Assembly (NCBI RefSeq): GCF_007097385.1
Contig: NZ_VJZS01000025.1
Span: 1 to 64,000 of the forward strand
DNA length: 64,000 nt
Direction: 5' to 3'
Source: Flavobacterium sp. ZT3R18
GTDB lineage: Bacteria; Bacteroidota; Bacteroidia; Flavobacteriales; Flavobacteriaceae
This document shows positions 48,873 through 57,728 of this stretch, piece after piece. A program made the translations under genes and the position numbers. Below the pieces are notes generated by a model. It ran no database searches. It had not been told where the DNA came from and saw only the letters and a program-made list of their open reading frames with translations. Every line of letters starts with the position of its first letter. The stretch's first letter is position 1.

Positions 48873-49075
48873 TCAAATATCTTTTTGTAAGTTAATATTG
48901 TAAAAGTATATTTTTTTTTTAAAGTATTTAATTTTATTAGCAATAATATTACATTTTAGAAGTAGTTTAGTATTTATAATTGTTTCGGTTATTTTTTTAA
49001 ATTTATAGAATGTTTTTACAAAAAAAAAGTAGAATAGTATTACCATTTGTATCTCGATGATAATTTTTTTTAAAT

Positions 49076-51730
49076 ATGGAAAGTAAGAAGCAAGCGATAG
49101 AATTTGCCAAGAATTATTTAAGAGGGGAAGATATTTCAAATTCTATTCATTTTGAGGATTTGTATTCAAAATTGATTCAATATGAGCAATTTGGGTATGC
49201 CACAGAGATTTTATTGGAAAAAATAACAGAAAATGAGGCAGATGGTGTTGAAATAAAACTTTCCAATTATCAAGATTTGGCAGAGAATATATACAAAGAC
49301 ACCACATTATCTTCTTATTTTAAGTTCGAAAAAGCAATAAACGTTCTCAAGTCTTTTTGTGACTTAGAAAACAGCAAAAACTGTAAAACGCTAAGTCTGG
49401 CGGGAGAAGTATATAAACATAAATGGAAATTTGACCATCAGTTTCATAATTTATTGCAATCAAGAGCCTATTACAAAAAAGGATACTTGATTTGGAAAAG
49501 CAAATCGCATAAATCTATTCATGCCGAAACCGACTGCATCAATACCGCAGTAAATTATGCACATCTCAATGAGTTAATCGTTATAGAAAATTTAGAACGA
49601 CTCTCTGAAACTTCCGAAATTACCATTGAAACCATAAAAAGATTTGAAATTGCCCAAGACACTAGAAGAGAAATTATTCATGCCTATGTAGATGACGCTG
49701 GTATGGGTAACCCTTTATTTAGAACCGAAATTGAAGCCAAAGAAAAATTATATCCCGCATTGGCCGAAGCTTTTTTTGGTCTTAGAAAATACAAAGAAGC
49801 ACTTTATTTTATTACGTTGCATACAGCAGACAAAAAGGAGAATTGGCAAATTAAATCGTTTAGTAAACAAATTTATAATCTGTCGTATTATCAAAGAATA
49901 GAAAAAAATCAACTAGCCACAAACATTGATCCATTTCAGGAAAAGGAAATTATAGAGGAAGATCTAAACCGTTGTTTAATGGCTTTAAATCTTCGATCGG
50001 ATGAAAAAAACGGTACAGTGCATTCCAAACAAAAAAAGCAAAGTAAAGTAGGATTGGGGTTATCGGGAGGTGGTTTTAGGGCGGCTTTATTTCATATTGG
50101 TGTTTTGGCAGCATTGGCAGATAAAGGAAAATTAAAAGATATTGAGGTAATTTCCTGTGTCTCGGGAGGTTCTATAATCGGTGCTTTTTATTATCTAAAA
50201 ATCAAACAATTGTTTGAAAATAAGGCTGATAAGGACATTGTTGATGGAGATTATATTAAACTGGTAAAAGAAATTGAAAAAGAATTTTTAGAAGCGGTTC
50301 AAAAGAACATTAGAATGCGTTTGTTGACTAGTTTTTCTAAAAATATAGAAATGTGGAAAGGAGATTCCTATTCTCGTTCTAATAGGTTAGGGGAATTGTA
50401 CGAACAGTATTTTTATAAGCCGCTTATCGCTAAAGATTTGAAGTTAAAGAATAAGGATTCGATACACATGAGTGATTTACTGATTAGCCCTTTTGATGAT
50501 AATCAATTTGATTTTAGCAATGATAATTGGAAGAGAACCAACAAAGTACCACAGCTAATTCTAAATGCAACATCAGTAAACACAGGACATAACTGGCAGT
50601 TTACAGCCTCTTGGATGGGGGAGCCACCCACTTATATTTCGGACGATTTTGATGTAAAGCCCCGTTTAAGAAGGATGTATTATGAGAATGCACCCGACGG
50701 ATATAAAAAATTTAGCTTAGGCTGTGCCGTTGCAGCCTCTTCTTGCGTTCCTGTTCTATTCGAACCCTTGGTTTTAAAAGGATTGTATAAGAATTTTGAT
50801 TTAGAATTAATAGATGGAGGTGTGCATGACAATCAAGGGATTGCGTCTATACTGGAGCAGGAATGCAATGAAATTATTATAAGTGACGGAAGTGCCCAAA
50901 TGCCAGACAATGCAAAGAATACAGCCAATGTAGTGTCTTTGTTTTTTAGAGTAGACACCATTTTGCAAGAACGCTTGCGAGAGATTCAGTTGCTGGATTT
51001 AAAAGCGCGTAAATACACTTCTATTGTCAATAAACTAATTATTGTTCATTTAAAGAATGGATTGTCTCAACTCCCGATTAGTTGGGTAAATTGTACTGAT
51101 GTCAACAGAAGTCTTTTGTATGATAAAGAAATTGAGGATGAAAATTCACTTTTGAAATACGGGGTAATGACGAAAATTCAAAAAGGACTTAGCGAAGTGA
51201 GAACCGATTTGGATTCCTTCAATGACATAGAGGCGTATGCTTTAATGTATAGCGGATACCAGCAAGTGATGCACGATCATAGCGGAAGTAATTTAAAAAA
51301 AACAAATTGGAAATTCTTAAAAGTGGCTGACAGTTGTACGCTTCCCGCAAAAGAAAAGCAACTCGTTACCCAATTAAAAGTAAGTAGTTTTGTGCCTTTT
51401 AAAATCATTAAACTATCAAAAGCATTCAATTATATGGTGTCTGGTAGTGTAGGCGTGCTTTTTTTATATATATTGTATGTATTGATTGTAAAATGGAATA
51501 GTCAAAGTCCGACATGGCACTTTAGCCTATCTTATAATTTTATCAAAATAACATTTCTTGTTTTTTTGCTGTTATTTTTATCTAAATTTATTGCCAAAGT
51601 AATCAATATCGAAAGTGTCATAAAGAGAAAAGTAACTTTGTTTTTTGTGCTAACCTTTGGTTGGTTGTTTTCTCAAATGCATATTTGTCTTATAAATCCT
51701 TTGTATAATAAATTGGGGAAAATAAAATAA
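49076..51730 (+). CDS. patatin-like phospholipase with N-terminal TPR-like region and C-terminal membrane helices
   Basis: An 884-residue protein. Residues 1-310 form a helical repeat-like region. A patatin domain follows from about 320: oxyanion loop GLGLSGGGFRAALFH, nucleophile serine in SCVSGGSIIGA, and catalytic Asp in LIDGGVHDNQG. The nucleophile elbow reads SGGS, not the usual GxSxG with Ala/Thr. Two or three hydrophobic helices end the protein (VGVLFLYILYVLIV; FLVFLLLFLSKF; LFFVLTFGWLFS). It is a membrane-anchored lipid acyl hydrolase. The phospholipase D-like gene starts 12 bp later, suggesting a shared role in phospholipid turnover. Confidence 0.88.
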   Translation: MESKKQAIEFAKNYLRGEDISNSIHFEDLYSKLIQYEQFGYATEILLEKITENEADGVEIKLSNYQDLAENIYKDTTLSSYFKFEKAINVLKSFCDLENSKNCKTLSLAGEVYKHKWKFDHQFHNLLQSRAYYKKGYLIWKSKSHKSIHAETDCINTAVNYAHLNELIVIENLERLSETSEITIETIKRFEIAQDTRREIIHAYVDDAGMGNPLFRTEIEAKEKLYPALAEAFFGLRKYKEALYFITLHTADKKENWQIKSFSKQIYNLSYYQRIEKNQLATNIDPFQEKEIIEEDLNRCLMALNLRSDEKNGTVHSKQKKQSKVGLGLSGGGFRAALFHIGVLAALADKGKLKDIEVISCVSGGSIIGAFYYLKIKQLFENKADKDIVDGDYIKLVKEIEKEFLEAVQKNIRMRLLTSFSKNIEMWKGDSYSRSNRLGELYEQYFYKPLIAKDLKLKNKDSIHMSDLLISPFDDNQFDFSNDNWKRTNKVPQLILNATSVNTGHNWQFTASWMGEPPTYISDDFDVKPRLRRMYYENAPDGYKKFSLGCAVAASSCVPVLFEPLVLKGLYKNFDLELIDGGVHDNQGIASILEQECNEIIISDGSAQMPDNAKNTANVVSLFFRVDTILQERLREIQLLDLKARKYTSIVNKLIIVHLKNGLSQLPISWVNCTDVNRSLLYDKEIEDENSLLKYGVMTKIQKGLSEVRTDLDSFNDIEAYALMYSGYQQVMHDHSGSNLKKTNWKFLKVADSCTLPAKEKQLVTQLKVSSFVPFKIIKLSKAFNYMVSGSVGVLFLYILYVLIVKWNSQSPTWHFSLSYNFIKITFLVFLLLFLSKFIAKVINIESVIKRKVTLFFVLTFGWLFSQMHICLINPLYNKLGKIK

Positions 51731-51742
51731 CAAATCAAGAAA

Positions 51743-52879
51743 ATGAATTCTGAGTCAATTAGTTCTATAGAAAGCATGCTCCTCGTTCATACCGGTGCAG
51801 AGTATTTTTCGCGCTTGGAACGTATTATTTCTGGTTCTAAAGTAGAAATTCATATTCAGATGTATCTTTTTGAGCTAGATGAAACAGGTAGTAGAATTAT
51901 AACGTTACTAAAGCAAGCTGCATTACGCAATGTTAAAATATATATTGTATTGGATGGTTTTGGCTCATTTTCATTTCCTTCAAAAACAATAAATGAATTA
52001 AAACAAATTGGGATTAATTTTCGTTTTTTTTCGCCCATGTTTTCAGCAAATTCCTTTTATCTGGGAAGGAGATTGCATAATAAAGTAATCGTTTCTGATG
52101 CTAATACGGTACTGATTGGAGGTATTAACATTGCCAATAAATACAGGGGATCCGAAACAGAATTACCGTGGTTGGATTTTGCTGTTGAGTTGAATGGAAA
52201 AATAGCGGAGCCATTACAGGACTTTTGCAGATCCATTTATTTTAAAAAGGAAAGAAAAAAAATACCAAGGGCTATGGTTCCCAAAATAGGATCCGTAGGC
52301 TTACTTCAAAACGATTGGTTAAAAAGGAAAAACGAAATTACAGAAGCATATATAAAATCGATCCGGAATGCCGAAAAAGAAATAATTATAGTAGGAAGCT
52401 ATTTTTTGCCGGGGAGAAAAATAATTCAGGCTTTGAAAATAGCATCCAAAAATAAAATACAAATAAAATTAGTTTTATCGGGAATATCAGATGTTCCAAT
52501 GGCTAGGCGGGCTACTTGTTATTTATATGCTAAACTTTTTCGATACAATATGGAATTATATGAATGGAATCAATCTGTTTTACACGGAAAAGCTATGGTA
52601 ATAGATGGCAAATGGACTACTATCGGTTCTTTTAATCTAAATAACTTGAGCTCTTACGCAAGCATCGAGATGAACGTAGAAATTTATTCGGAATCATTTT
52701 CTAAAGGATTCCAATTGCAACTCGATAATATTATTTCGCAATGCCAAAAAATAACTCCCGAAACACTTAAATTAAAGTATAGTTTATCTTCAAAACTGAT
52801 TAATTGGTCTTCGTATCGAATGACAAGAATAATAGAAATTATCGTTACCTATTTGCCATATCATAGGTTCAATAATTAG
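51743..52879 (+). CDS. phospholipase D-like / cardiolipin synthase-type protein
   Basis: A 378-residue protein with two HKD motifs: LHNKVIVSDANTVLIGG near residue 112 and LHGKAMVIDGKWTTIGSFN near residue 279. This is the two-lobed phospholipase D superfamily layout found in cardiolipin synthases. It has no N-terminal membrane helices, as in ClsB-type enzymes. It follows the patatin gene by 12 bp, so the two are probably one operon. The substrate is likely phosphatidylglycerol or another phospholipid; the exact reaction is inferred. Confidence 0.88.
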   Translation: MNSESISSIESMLLVHTGAEYFSRLERIISGSKVEIHIQMYLFELDETGSRIITLLKQAALRNVKIYIVLDGFGSFSFPSKTINELKQIGINFRFFSPMFSANSFYLGRRLHNKVIVSDANTVLIGGINIANKYRGSETELPWLDFAVELNGKIAEPLQDFCRSIYFKKERKKIPRAMVPKIGSVGLLQNDWLKRKNEITEAYIKSIRNAEKEIIIVGSYFLPGRKIIQALKIASKNKIQIKLVLSGISDVPMARRATCYLYAKLFRYNMELYEWNQSVLHGKAMVIDGKWTTIGSFNLNNLSSYASIEMNVEIYSESFSKGFQLQLDNIISQCQKITPETLKLKYSLSSKLINWSSYRMTRIIEIIVTYLPYHRFNN

Positions 52880-53186
52880 TTAAAGTAGTAGTGAAAATTA
52901 TTATTTCGGATTAGTAACTTAATGATAATGGGTAATAACTTAAGCTTTTTATTCGAAATAACATCCTACAATAAAACACTCTGACCGCCTTTTAGTATAA
53001 AAAAATGACTAAATTTGAGTGTGCAATTGCCATATTCTCAGTTGTTGTAATGTTTTAGAATTCAAAATAGCCTTACTTAAATGAACTTATATTTCTTATA
53101 TGGTTAAAAAAGTGATTAAATGTTTTGACTTTTTTTACTCATAATAGGTATTCACACCATAATCCAAATTAGATAAACAAAGTAAA
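52880..53186. other. non-coding stretch before cbpA
   Basis: No frame supported. It contains a 34-bp element (53076-53109) that recurs before mlaE. The cbpA promoter should be here, but no clear TAnnTTTG is visible. Confidence 0.5.
53076..53109. repeat. 34-bp intergenic repeat, copy 1
   Basis: Starts CTTAAATGAACTTATATTTC and runs to GGTTAAAA. It matches 56015-56048 at all but one position. It is upstream of cbpA by 77 bp. Confidence 0.85.
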
Positions 53187-54089
53187 ATGGCATTTATAGA
53201 TTATTACAAAGTATTAGAAGTTGATAAAAGCGCATCGGAGGCCGATATCAAAAAAGCGTACCGAAAATTGGCACGTAAATACCATCCTGATTTAAATCCT
53301 AACGACAAAGAAGCCGAAAGAAAATTCAAAGAACTCAATGAAGCCAATGAGGTATTGAGCAATGTTGAGAATCGTAAAAAATACGACCAATATGGCGAAA
53401 ACTGGCAACAGGGAGAGGAATACGAAAAAGCAAGACAACAGCAGCAGCAACAATACCAACGTGGAGGACAACAAGAAGGTTTTGGCGGTTTCAGCGGTGG
53501 CGGAGACTATTCTGATTTTTTTGAATCCATGTTTGGTGGAGGTGCTCAAAGAGGAAGGGGGCGAAGTACCGCTTTTAAGGGACAAGATTTGAATGCCGAA
53601 TTGCATCTGGATCTAAAAGACGTCTATACCGCACACAAACGCACCTTAACAATAAATGGTAAAAACATTCGATTGACCATCCCTGCAGGTGTAGAGAACG
53701 GTCAAATCATAAAAATAAAGGGGCAAGGAGGAGAAGGAGCTAATGGTGGACCCAAAGGAGATTTGTATCTTACCTTTAGCATAGCAAATCACACTAATTT
53801 TAAACTCGATAAACACAATCTCTATTCAACCGTGGATATAGATTTATATACAGCCATTCTAGGAGGAGAAATAACAGCCAATACCTTTGACGGAAAAGTA
53901 AAACTAATCGTTAAAGCAGGAACCCAAAATGATACCAAAGTAAAACTTAAAGGAAAAGGCTTTCCAGTCTATAAAAAAGAAGGAGAATTTGGGGATTTGT
54001 ACATTTTATATCAAATTGGGATACCCACAAACCTAACCGAAAAAGAAAAAGAATTATTTGCAGAACTATCTAAGTTTAGAACGATATGA
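53187..54089 (+). CDS. cbpA: DnaJ-class co-chaperone, CbpA type
   Basis: A 300-residue J-domain protein. Residues 1-70 are the J domain ([13 protein letters not shown] with the HPD tripeptide). A Gln/Gly-rich linker follows (about 80-130, GFGGFSGGG). The C-terminal DnaJ substrate-binding domain has no CxxCxGxG zinc finger, which makes it CbpA type rather than DnaJ. It stimulates the DnaK ATPase. Its usual partner gene cbpM lies about 1.5 kb downstream, separated by an MFS gene of foreign appearance. Confidence 0.92.
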   Translation: MAFIDYYKVLEVDKSASEADIKKAYRKLARKYHPDLNPNDKEAERKFKELNEANEVLSNVENRKKYDQYGENWQQGEEYEKARQQQQQQYQRGGQQEGFGGFSGGGDYSDFFESMFGGGAQRGRGRSTAFKGQDLNAELHLDLKDVYTAHKRTLTINGKNIRLTIPAGVENGQIIKIKGQGGEGANGGPKGDLYLTFSIANHTNFKLDKHNLYSTVDIDLYTAILGGEITANTFDGKVKLIVKAGTQNDTKVKLKGKGFPVYKKEGEFGDLYILYQIGIPTNLTEKEKELFAELSKFRTI

Positions 54090-54098
54090 AATCGACAT

Positions 54099-55399
54099 GT
54101 TATAGGCAACCCTAACAGACGACACTGCCGACAATAAACTAACAATAAACAGAACGAAATTTTGAAATATATTACAAGGACAGTTTGGATTTTATCGGTT
54201 GTGAGTTTGCTGACAGACACAGCAAGTGAGATGCTGTATCCTATTATGCCCATTTACTTAAAGACAATCGGTTTTTCAATTGTACTTATTGGAATACTTG
54301 AAGGTGTAGCAGAAGCAACAGCAGGATTGAGCAAAGGTTATTTCGGTAAACTGTCGGACATTTCTGGCAGAAGAGTTCCTTTTGTGCAAATTGGCTATGC
54401 TTTCAGTACAATTTCCAAACCAATGATGGCAATTTTTACTTTTCCAATTTGGATATTTTTTGCACGGACAATAGACCGCTTTGGTAAAGGTATTCGGACA
54501 GGTGCAAGGGATGCAATTCTTTCAGACGAAGCAACACCACAAACAAAAGGAAAAGTTTTTGGCTTCCATCGTTCAATGGACACATTAGGTGCTGTCATTG
54601 GTCCTTCATTGGCTTTACTCTATTTATATTATTATCCACAAGACTATAAAACACTTTTTTTTATTGCCTTCATTCCAGGACTTTTTGCTGTTTTATCGTC
54701 TTTTTTCCTAAAAGACAAAAAAGTTATTGACCAAAGAACAAAAGTAAAAACGCCATTTTTTTCATTTTTAAAATATTGGAGTGTAAGTCCGACTGAATAT
54801 AGAAAAGTAGTATTCGGACTTTTATTATTTACGCTGTTTAACAGTTCAGATATTTTTCTTTTACTACAAGCAAAACAATCGGGACTTGACGACACAATGG
54901 TTATTGGTGTTTATATTTTTTACAATCTTATTTATGCTTTATTTGCTTTTCCTATTGGCTATCTTGCTGATAAAATAGGGCTGAAAACAATTTTTATTAT
55001 TGGTCTTATATTATTTACAATTGTATATTTCGGAATGGCTATAAACACTAACCTTTATTTTTTCTTCGGACTATTTTTTCTTTATGGTATTTATGCCTCA
55101 ATGACAGAGGGAATTTCAAAAGCGTGGATTTCAAATATTACCGATAAAAAAGACACAGCAACGGCAATAGGAACATTTTCAGGACTACAAAGCATTTGCA
55201 CAATGTTTGCAAGTTCATTAACAGGACTTATTTGGTTTCAGTTCGGTGCGACAACAGCATTTGTAACAACAGCAACTGTAACTTTAATTGTAATAGTTTA
55301 CTTTTTAACCATTCCAAAACCGACAAATGACACAATTCAATCATAATGACACAAAAGGGCAGCCTATAACCGCCGTTTGGCAATATGGCGGGTTTAGGC
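54099..55399. mobile_element. putative inserted gene cassette carrying an MFS gene
   Basis: The segment lies between cbpA and cbpM. At its left end is GTTATAGGC (54099-54107) and at its right GCCTATAAC (55362-55370), a 9-bp inverted pair. The right end folds into an attC-like hairpin: 55362-55374 pairs with 55387-55399 at 11 of 13 positions around 12 bases, running GCCTA...to...TTTAGGC. The coding part favours GAC and ACA codons unlike its neighbours. An integron-like or similar cassette is inferred; the hairpin is shorter than typical attC sites. Confidence 0.5.
54162..55346 (+). CDS. major facilitator superfamily transporter
   Basis: A 394-residue inner membrane protein with about 12 hydrophobic segments. 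It has the MFS loop motif GKLSDISGRRVPF between segments 2 and 3, and DRFGKGIRTGARDAILSDEA, a stretch seen in a drug-exporter-like MFS subgroup. The start is TTG at 54162: there is no in-frame ATG after the upstream stop, and translation from TTG gives the complete first helix. Codon use (GAC over GAT, many ACA) differs from the flanking genes. The substrate is unknown; resistance-type efflux is plausible. Confidence 0.87.
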   Translation: MKYITRTVWILSVVSLLTDTASEMLYPIMPIYLKTIGFSIVLIGILEGVAEATAGLSKGYFGKLSDISGRRVPFVQIGYAFSTISKPMMAIFTFPIWIFFARTIDRFGKGIRTGARDAILSDEATPQTKGKVFGFHRSMDTLGAVIGPSLALLYLYYYPQDYKTLFFIAFIPGLFAVLSSFFLKDKKVIDQRTKVKTPFFSFLKYWSVSPTEYRKVVFGLLLFTLFNSSDIFLLLQAKQSGLDDTMVIGVYIFYNLIYALFAFPIGYLADKIGLKTIFIIGLILFTIVYFGMAINTNLYFFFGLFFLYGIYASMTEGISKAWISNITDKKDTATAIGTFSGLQSICTMFASSLTGLIWFQFGATTAFVTTATVTLIVIVYFLTIPKPTNDTIQS

Positions 55400-55535
55400 T
55401 TAATTTAAAGATGGTTTTGTACTTGTAAAATTAGTATTTAATCGAAAGTTTAGGCTTCCTTAATCCGCCACATCTCCAAGCGGACAAACGATTCCAACAC
55501 ACAAAAAGTAGTAAGGCGTTTGCCTTGTAGCGATA

Positions 55536-55577
55536 CCATGTTCCATTAAAAAAAAACAAATATTATCGTCATATGAA
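55536..55577. repeat. 42-bp upstream repeat, copy 1 (before cbpM)
   Basis: Runs from CCATGTTCCATTAAA through CAAATATTATC to the first codons of cbpM. It matches 63434-63472 apart from three extra A's and a few substitutions. Confidence 0.8.
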
Positions 55578-55866
55578 TACCGAAAACCTGATTCTTTTGA
55601 AAAACCTTTGCTCAAACTATCAAGTTGAGCTTTCTTTCTTTACCCATCTCAGCGAGATAGGTTTGATAGAAATTGAAATTATAGAACAATCACCGTATAT
55701 TCGAGAAAGCCAAATAAAGGATATTGAGCGAATGATCCGAATGCATCATGAATTGGAAGTAAATCCAGAAGGAATTGATGTAGTCTTTAATCTTTTGCAA
55801 AAAATAGACCGTTTAGAAAAAGATTTAATTACAGCAAAAAACAGGCTTAAACTGTATGAGAGCTAA
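55573..55866 (+). CDS. cbpM: chaperone modulator CbpM-like protein
   Basis: A 97-residue protein with a MerR-like helix-turn-helix region (SFFTHLSEIGLIEIE, then YIRESQIKDIERMIRMHHELEVNPEGIDVV) and a C-terminal coiled coil (LLQKIDRLEKDLITAKNRLK). CbpM proteins bind the J domain of CbpA and modulate it. Length and the ELEVNPEGIDVV stretch fit the family. It is normally next to cbpA; here the MFS segment intervenes. Confidence 0.82.
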   Translation: MNTENLILLKNLCSNYQVELSFFTHLSEIGLIEIEIIEQSPYIRESQIKDIERMIRMHHELEVNPEGIDVVFNLLQKIDRLEKDLITAKNRLKLYES

Positions 55867-56014
55867 AAAAAATACTAAATTTTATAATAAACAGCATTTT
55901 CGACTTGTATACCGTTTAAACAAAAAATAAAAAATACTCCCGAAGCTTCGGGATCAAAAGATTTACCATATAAGGAATCTAAGAAAATACAAGGTATTGC
56001 TTTTTACATCCTAG

Positions 56015-56048
56015 CTTAAATGACCTTATATTTCTTATATGGTTAAAA
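56015..56048. repeat. 34-bp intergenic repeat, copy 2
   Basis: Differs from 53076-53109 at one base. It lies 131 bp upstream of mlaE. Confidence 0.85.
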
Positions 56049-56135
56049 TTTAATGCTGTTTATTTTAGAAGACAGCAAAAATAAACTCGATTCATTTTGT
56101 GACCGCTAATGGAAGTTAAATCAATATAATATGCG

Positions 56136-56143
56136 TATATTTG
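56136..56143 (+). promoter_or_regulatory. -7 element TATATTTG for the mla operon
   Basis: TATATTTG, 36 bp before the mlaE ATG, matches TAnnTTTG. No TTG at the expected distance is seen. Confidence 0.5.
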
Positions 56144-56179
56144 AGTACAATTCGTATTAAAAATTAATTCATAAACTTC

Positions 56180-56962
56180 ATGAATAGTGTTTTTAAAATT
56201 ATAGAATCATTCAAAGCTTTCCTTCTTGAAATTGGCGAACTGTCTTATTTTGCGGGGCGTTTTTTTAAAGAAGTTTTCAAACCGCCATTAGAATTCAAAG
56301 AATTTCTTAGACAATGTTATAATATGGGTAACCGCTCTTTACTGCTTGTTGGGGTTACCGGTTTTATTATAGGATTGGTTTTTACCTTGCAATCCAGACC
56401 TACATTACAACAATTTGGTGCCGTTTCCTGGATACCGGCTATGGTAAGTGTTTCTATTATTCGAGAAATTGGACCAATAATTACGGCCTTAATTTGTGCC
56501 GGACGCATTGGTTCTGGAATTGGAGCCGAATTGGGCTCTATGCGTGTCACTGAGCAAATAGACGCTATGGAAGTTTCTGGAACAAATCCTTTCAAATATT
56601 TAGTGGTTACGCGGATACTAGCCACTACTTTGATGCTTCCTGTATTAGTTTTCTTTGGAGATGCGGTAGCGCTCTTAGGATCTTTGATAGTCGAAAATTT
56701 AAAAGGAAATGTATCGTCTCTATTATACTTTACACAGGTTTTTAATCATTTAGAGTTTTTTGATGTTATTCCATCGACCATCAAAACATTCTTTTTTGGG
56801 TTTGCCATCGGGTTGGTAGGGTGCTTCAAAGGATACAATTGTAAAAAGGGAACTGCTGGAGTTGGACTGGCAGCAAATTCTGCGGTTGTTTTTTCTTCGA
56901 TGTTGCTTTTTATAATTGACTTTATAGCTGTTTTTATTGCAAATATTTTTTACGATGTTTAA
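56180..56962 (+). CDS. mlaE: MlaE-type lipid ABC transporter permease
   Basis: A 260-residue membrane protein with about five to six helices. It has the MlaE-family central motif IREIGPIITALICAGRIGSG followed by GAELGSMRVTEQIDAMEVSG. It is the permease of an MCE-type system that moves phospholipids between inner membrane and periplasmic carriers for outer membrane asymmetry. It is the first of three genes; the ATPase gene starts 5 bp after its stop. Confidence 0.94.
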   Translation: MNSVFKIIESFKAFLLEIGELSYFAGRFFKEVFKPPLEFKEFLRQCYNMGNRSLLLVGVTGFIIGLVFTLQSRPTLQQFGAVSWIPAMVSVSIIREIGPIITALICAGRIGSGIGAELGSMRVTEQIDAMEVSGTNPFKYLVVTRILATTLMLPVLVFFGDAVALLGSLIVENLKGNVSSLLYFTQVFNHLEFFDVIPSTIKTFFFGFAIGLVGCFKGYNCKKGTAGVGLAANSAVVFSSMLLFIIDFIAVFIANIFYDV

Positions 56963-56967
56963 ATAAT

Positions 56968-57720
56968 ATGGACTCAACTTCAGAAAATAAAAAATCGATA
57001 GTCATCATCAAAGACTTGAAAAAAAGCTATGGGGATAATTGCGTTTTGGATGGTTTTAACATGGAATTGAATGAAGGAGAGAATTTGGTCATTATGGGTA
57101 AATCAGGATCAGGCAAATCAGTGATGATAAAATGCCTTATCGGATTAGAAGAACCAGACAGCGGGAGTATAGAGGTCATGGGGAAAAATATTGGTAAACT
57201 GTCCCGAGAAGCACTAGACGAACTTAGAACCGAAGTGGGTTTCCTTTTTCAGGGAAGTGCACTTTATGATTCGATGTCGGTTCGAGAAAACCTAGAATTT
57301 CCTTTGCGACGGCACACCAAAAAATTTGGAATTATAAAAGACACTAGGCCGCTTGTCATGGAAGCGCTAGAAAATGTTGGTTTGGCCCATACTATCGATC
57401 TAATGCCCAACGAACTTTCGGGAGGAATGAAACGTAGAATTGCATTGGCAAGAACTTTAATTCTGATGCCAAAAATTATTCTCTATGATGAGCCCACAAC
57501 CGGACTGGATCCTATAACCTCAAAAGAAATTTTAATGCTGATGATGTCTATTCAAAAAAAATACAATACTTCATCCCTAATTATAACCCATGATGTAGAT
57601 TGTGCCAGAATGATTTCAAACCGCATGATTTTATTAATAGATGGTGTAAATTATGCCGAAGGAACCTTTGAAAGTTTAGCTGCATCAACAGATCCAAAAG
57701 TGAAAGCTTTCTTTAAATAA
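56968..57720 (+). CDS. mlaF: MlaF-type ABC ATPase
   Basis: A 250-residue ATPase with Walker A GKSGSGKSV, Q-loop FLFQGSALYDSMSV, signature LSGGMKRR, Walker B IILYDEPTTGLDP and H-loop ITHDVD. The LSGGMKRR signature and SALYDSMSV stretch are typical of MlaF proteins. It energises the MlaE permease and is followed after 8 bp by the MCE protein gene. Confidence 0.95.
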   Translation: MDSTSENKKSIVIIKDLKKSYGDNCVLDGFNMELNEGENLVIMGKSGSGKSVMIKCLIGLEEPDSGSIEVMGKNIGKLSREALDELRTEVGFLFQGSALYDSMSVRENLEFPLRRHTKKFGIIKDTRPLVMEALENVGLAHTIDLMPNELSGGMKRRIALARTLILMPKIILYDEPTTGLDPITSKEILMLMMSIQKKYNTSSLIITHDVDCARMISNRMILLIDGVNYAEGTFESLAASTDPKVKAFFK

Positions 57721-57728
57721 CTACAGAA

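Larger units (their letters stand above)
55867..56179. other. non-coding stretch between cbpM and mlaE
   Basis: No supported frame. It contains a perfect 14-bp palindrome CCCGAAGCTTCGGG (55939-55952) that could end cbpM transcription, copy 2 of the 34-bp repeat, and a -7 element for mlaE. Confidence 0.55.

Noticed and set aside
48873-49139. Minus-strand frame overlapping the patatin start
   Set aside because: It is composed of low-complexity Phe/Ile/Lys translated from AT-rich divergent promoter DNA and ends at the peptidase start.
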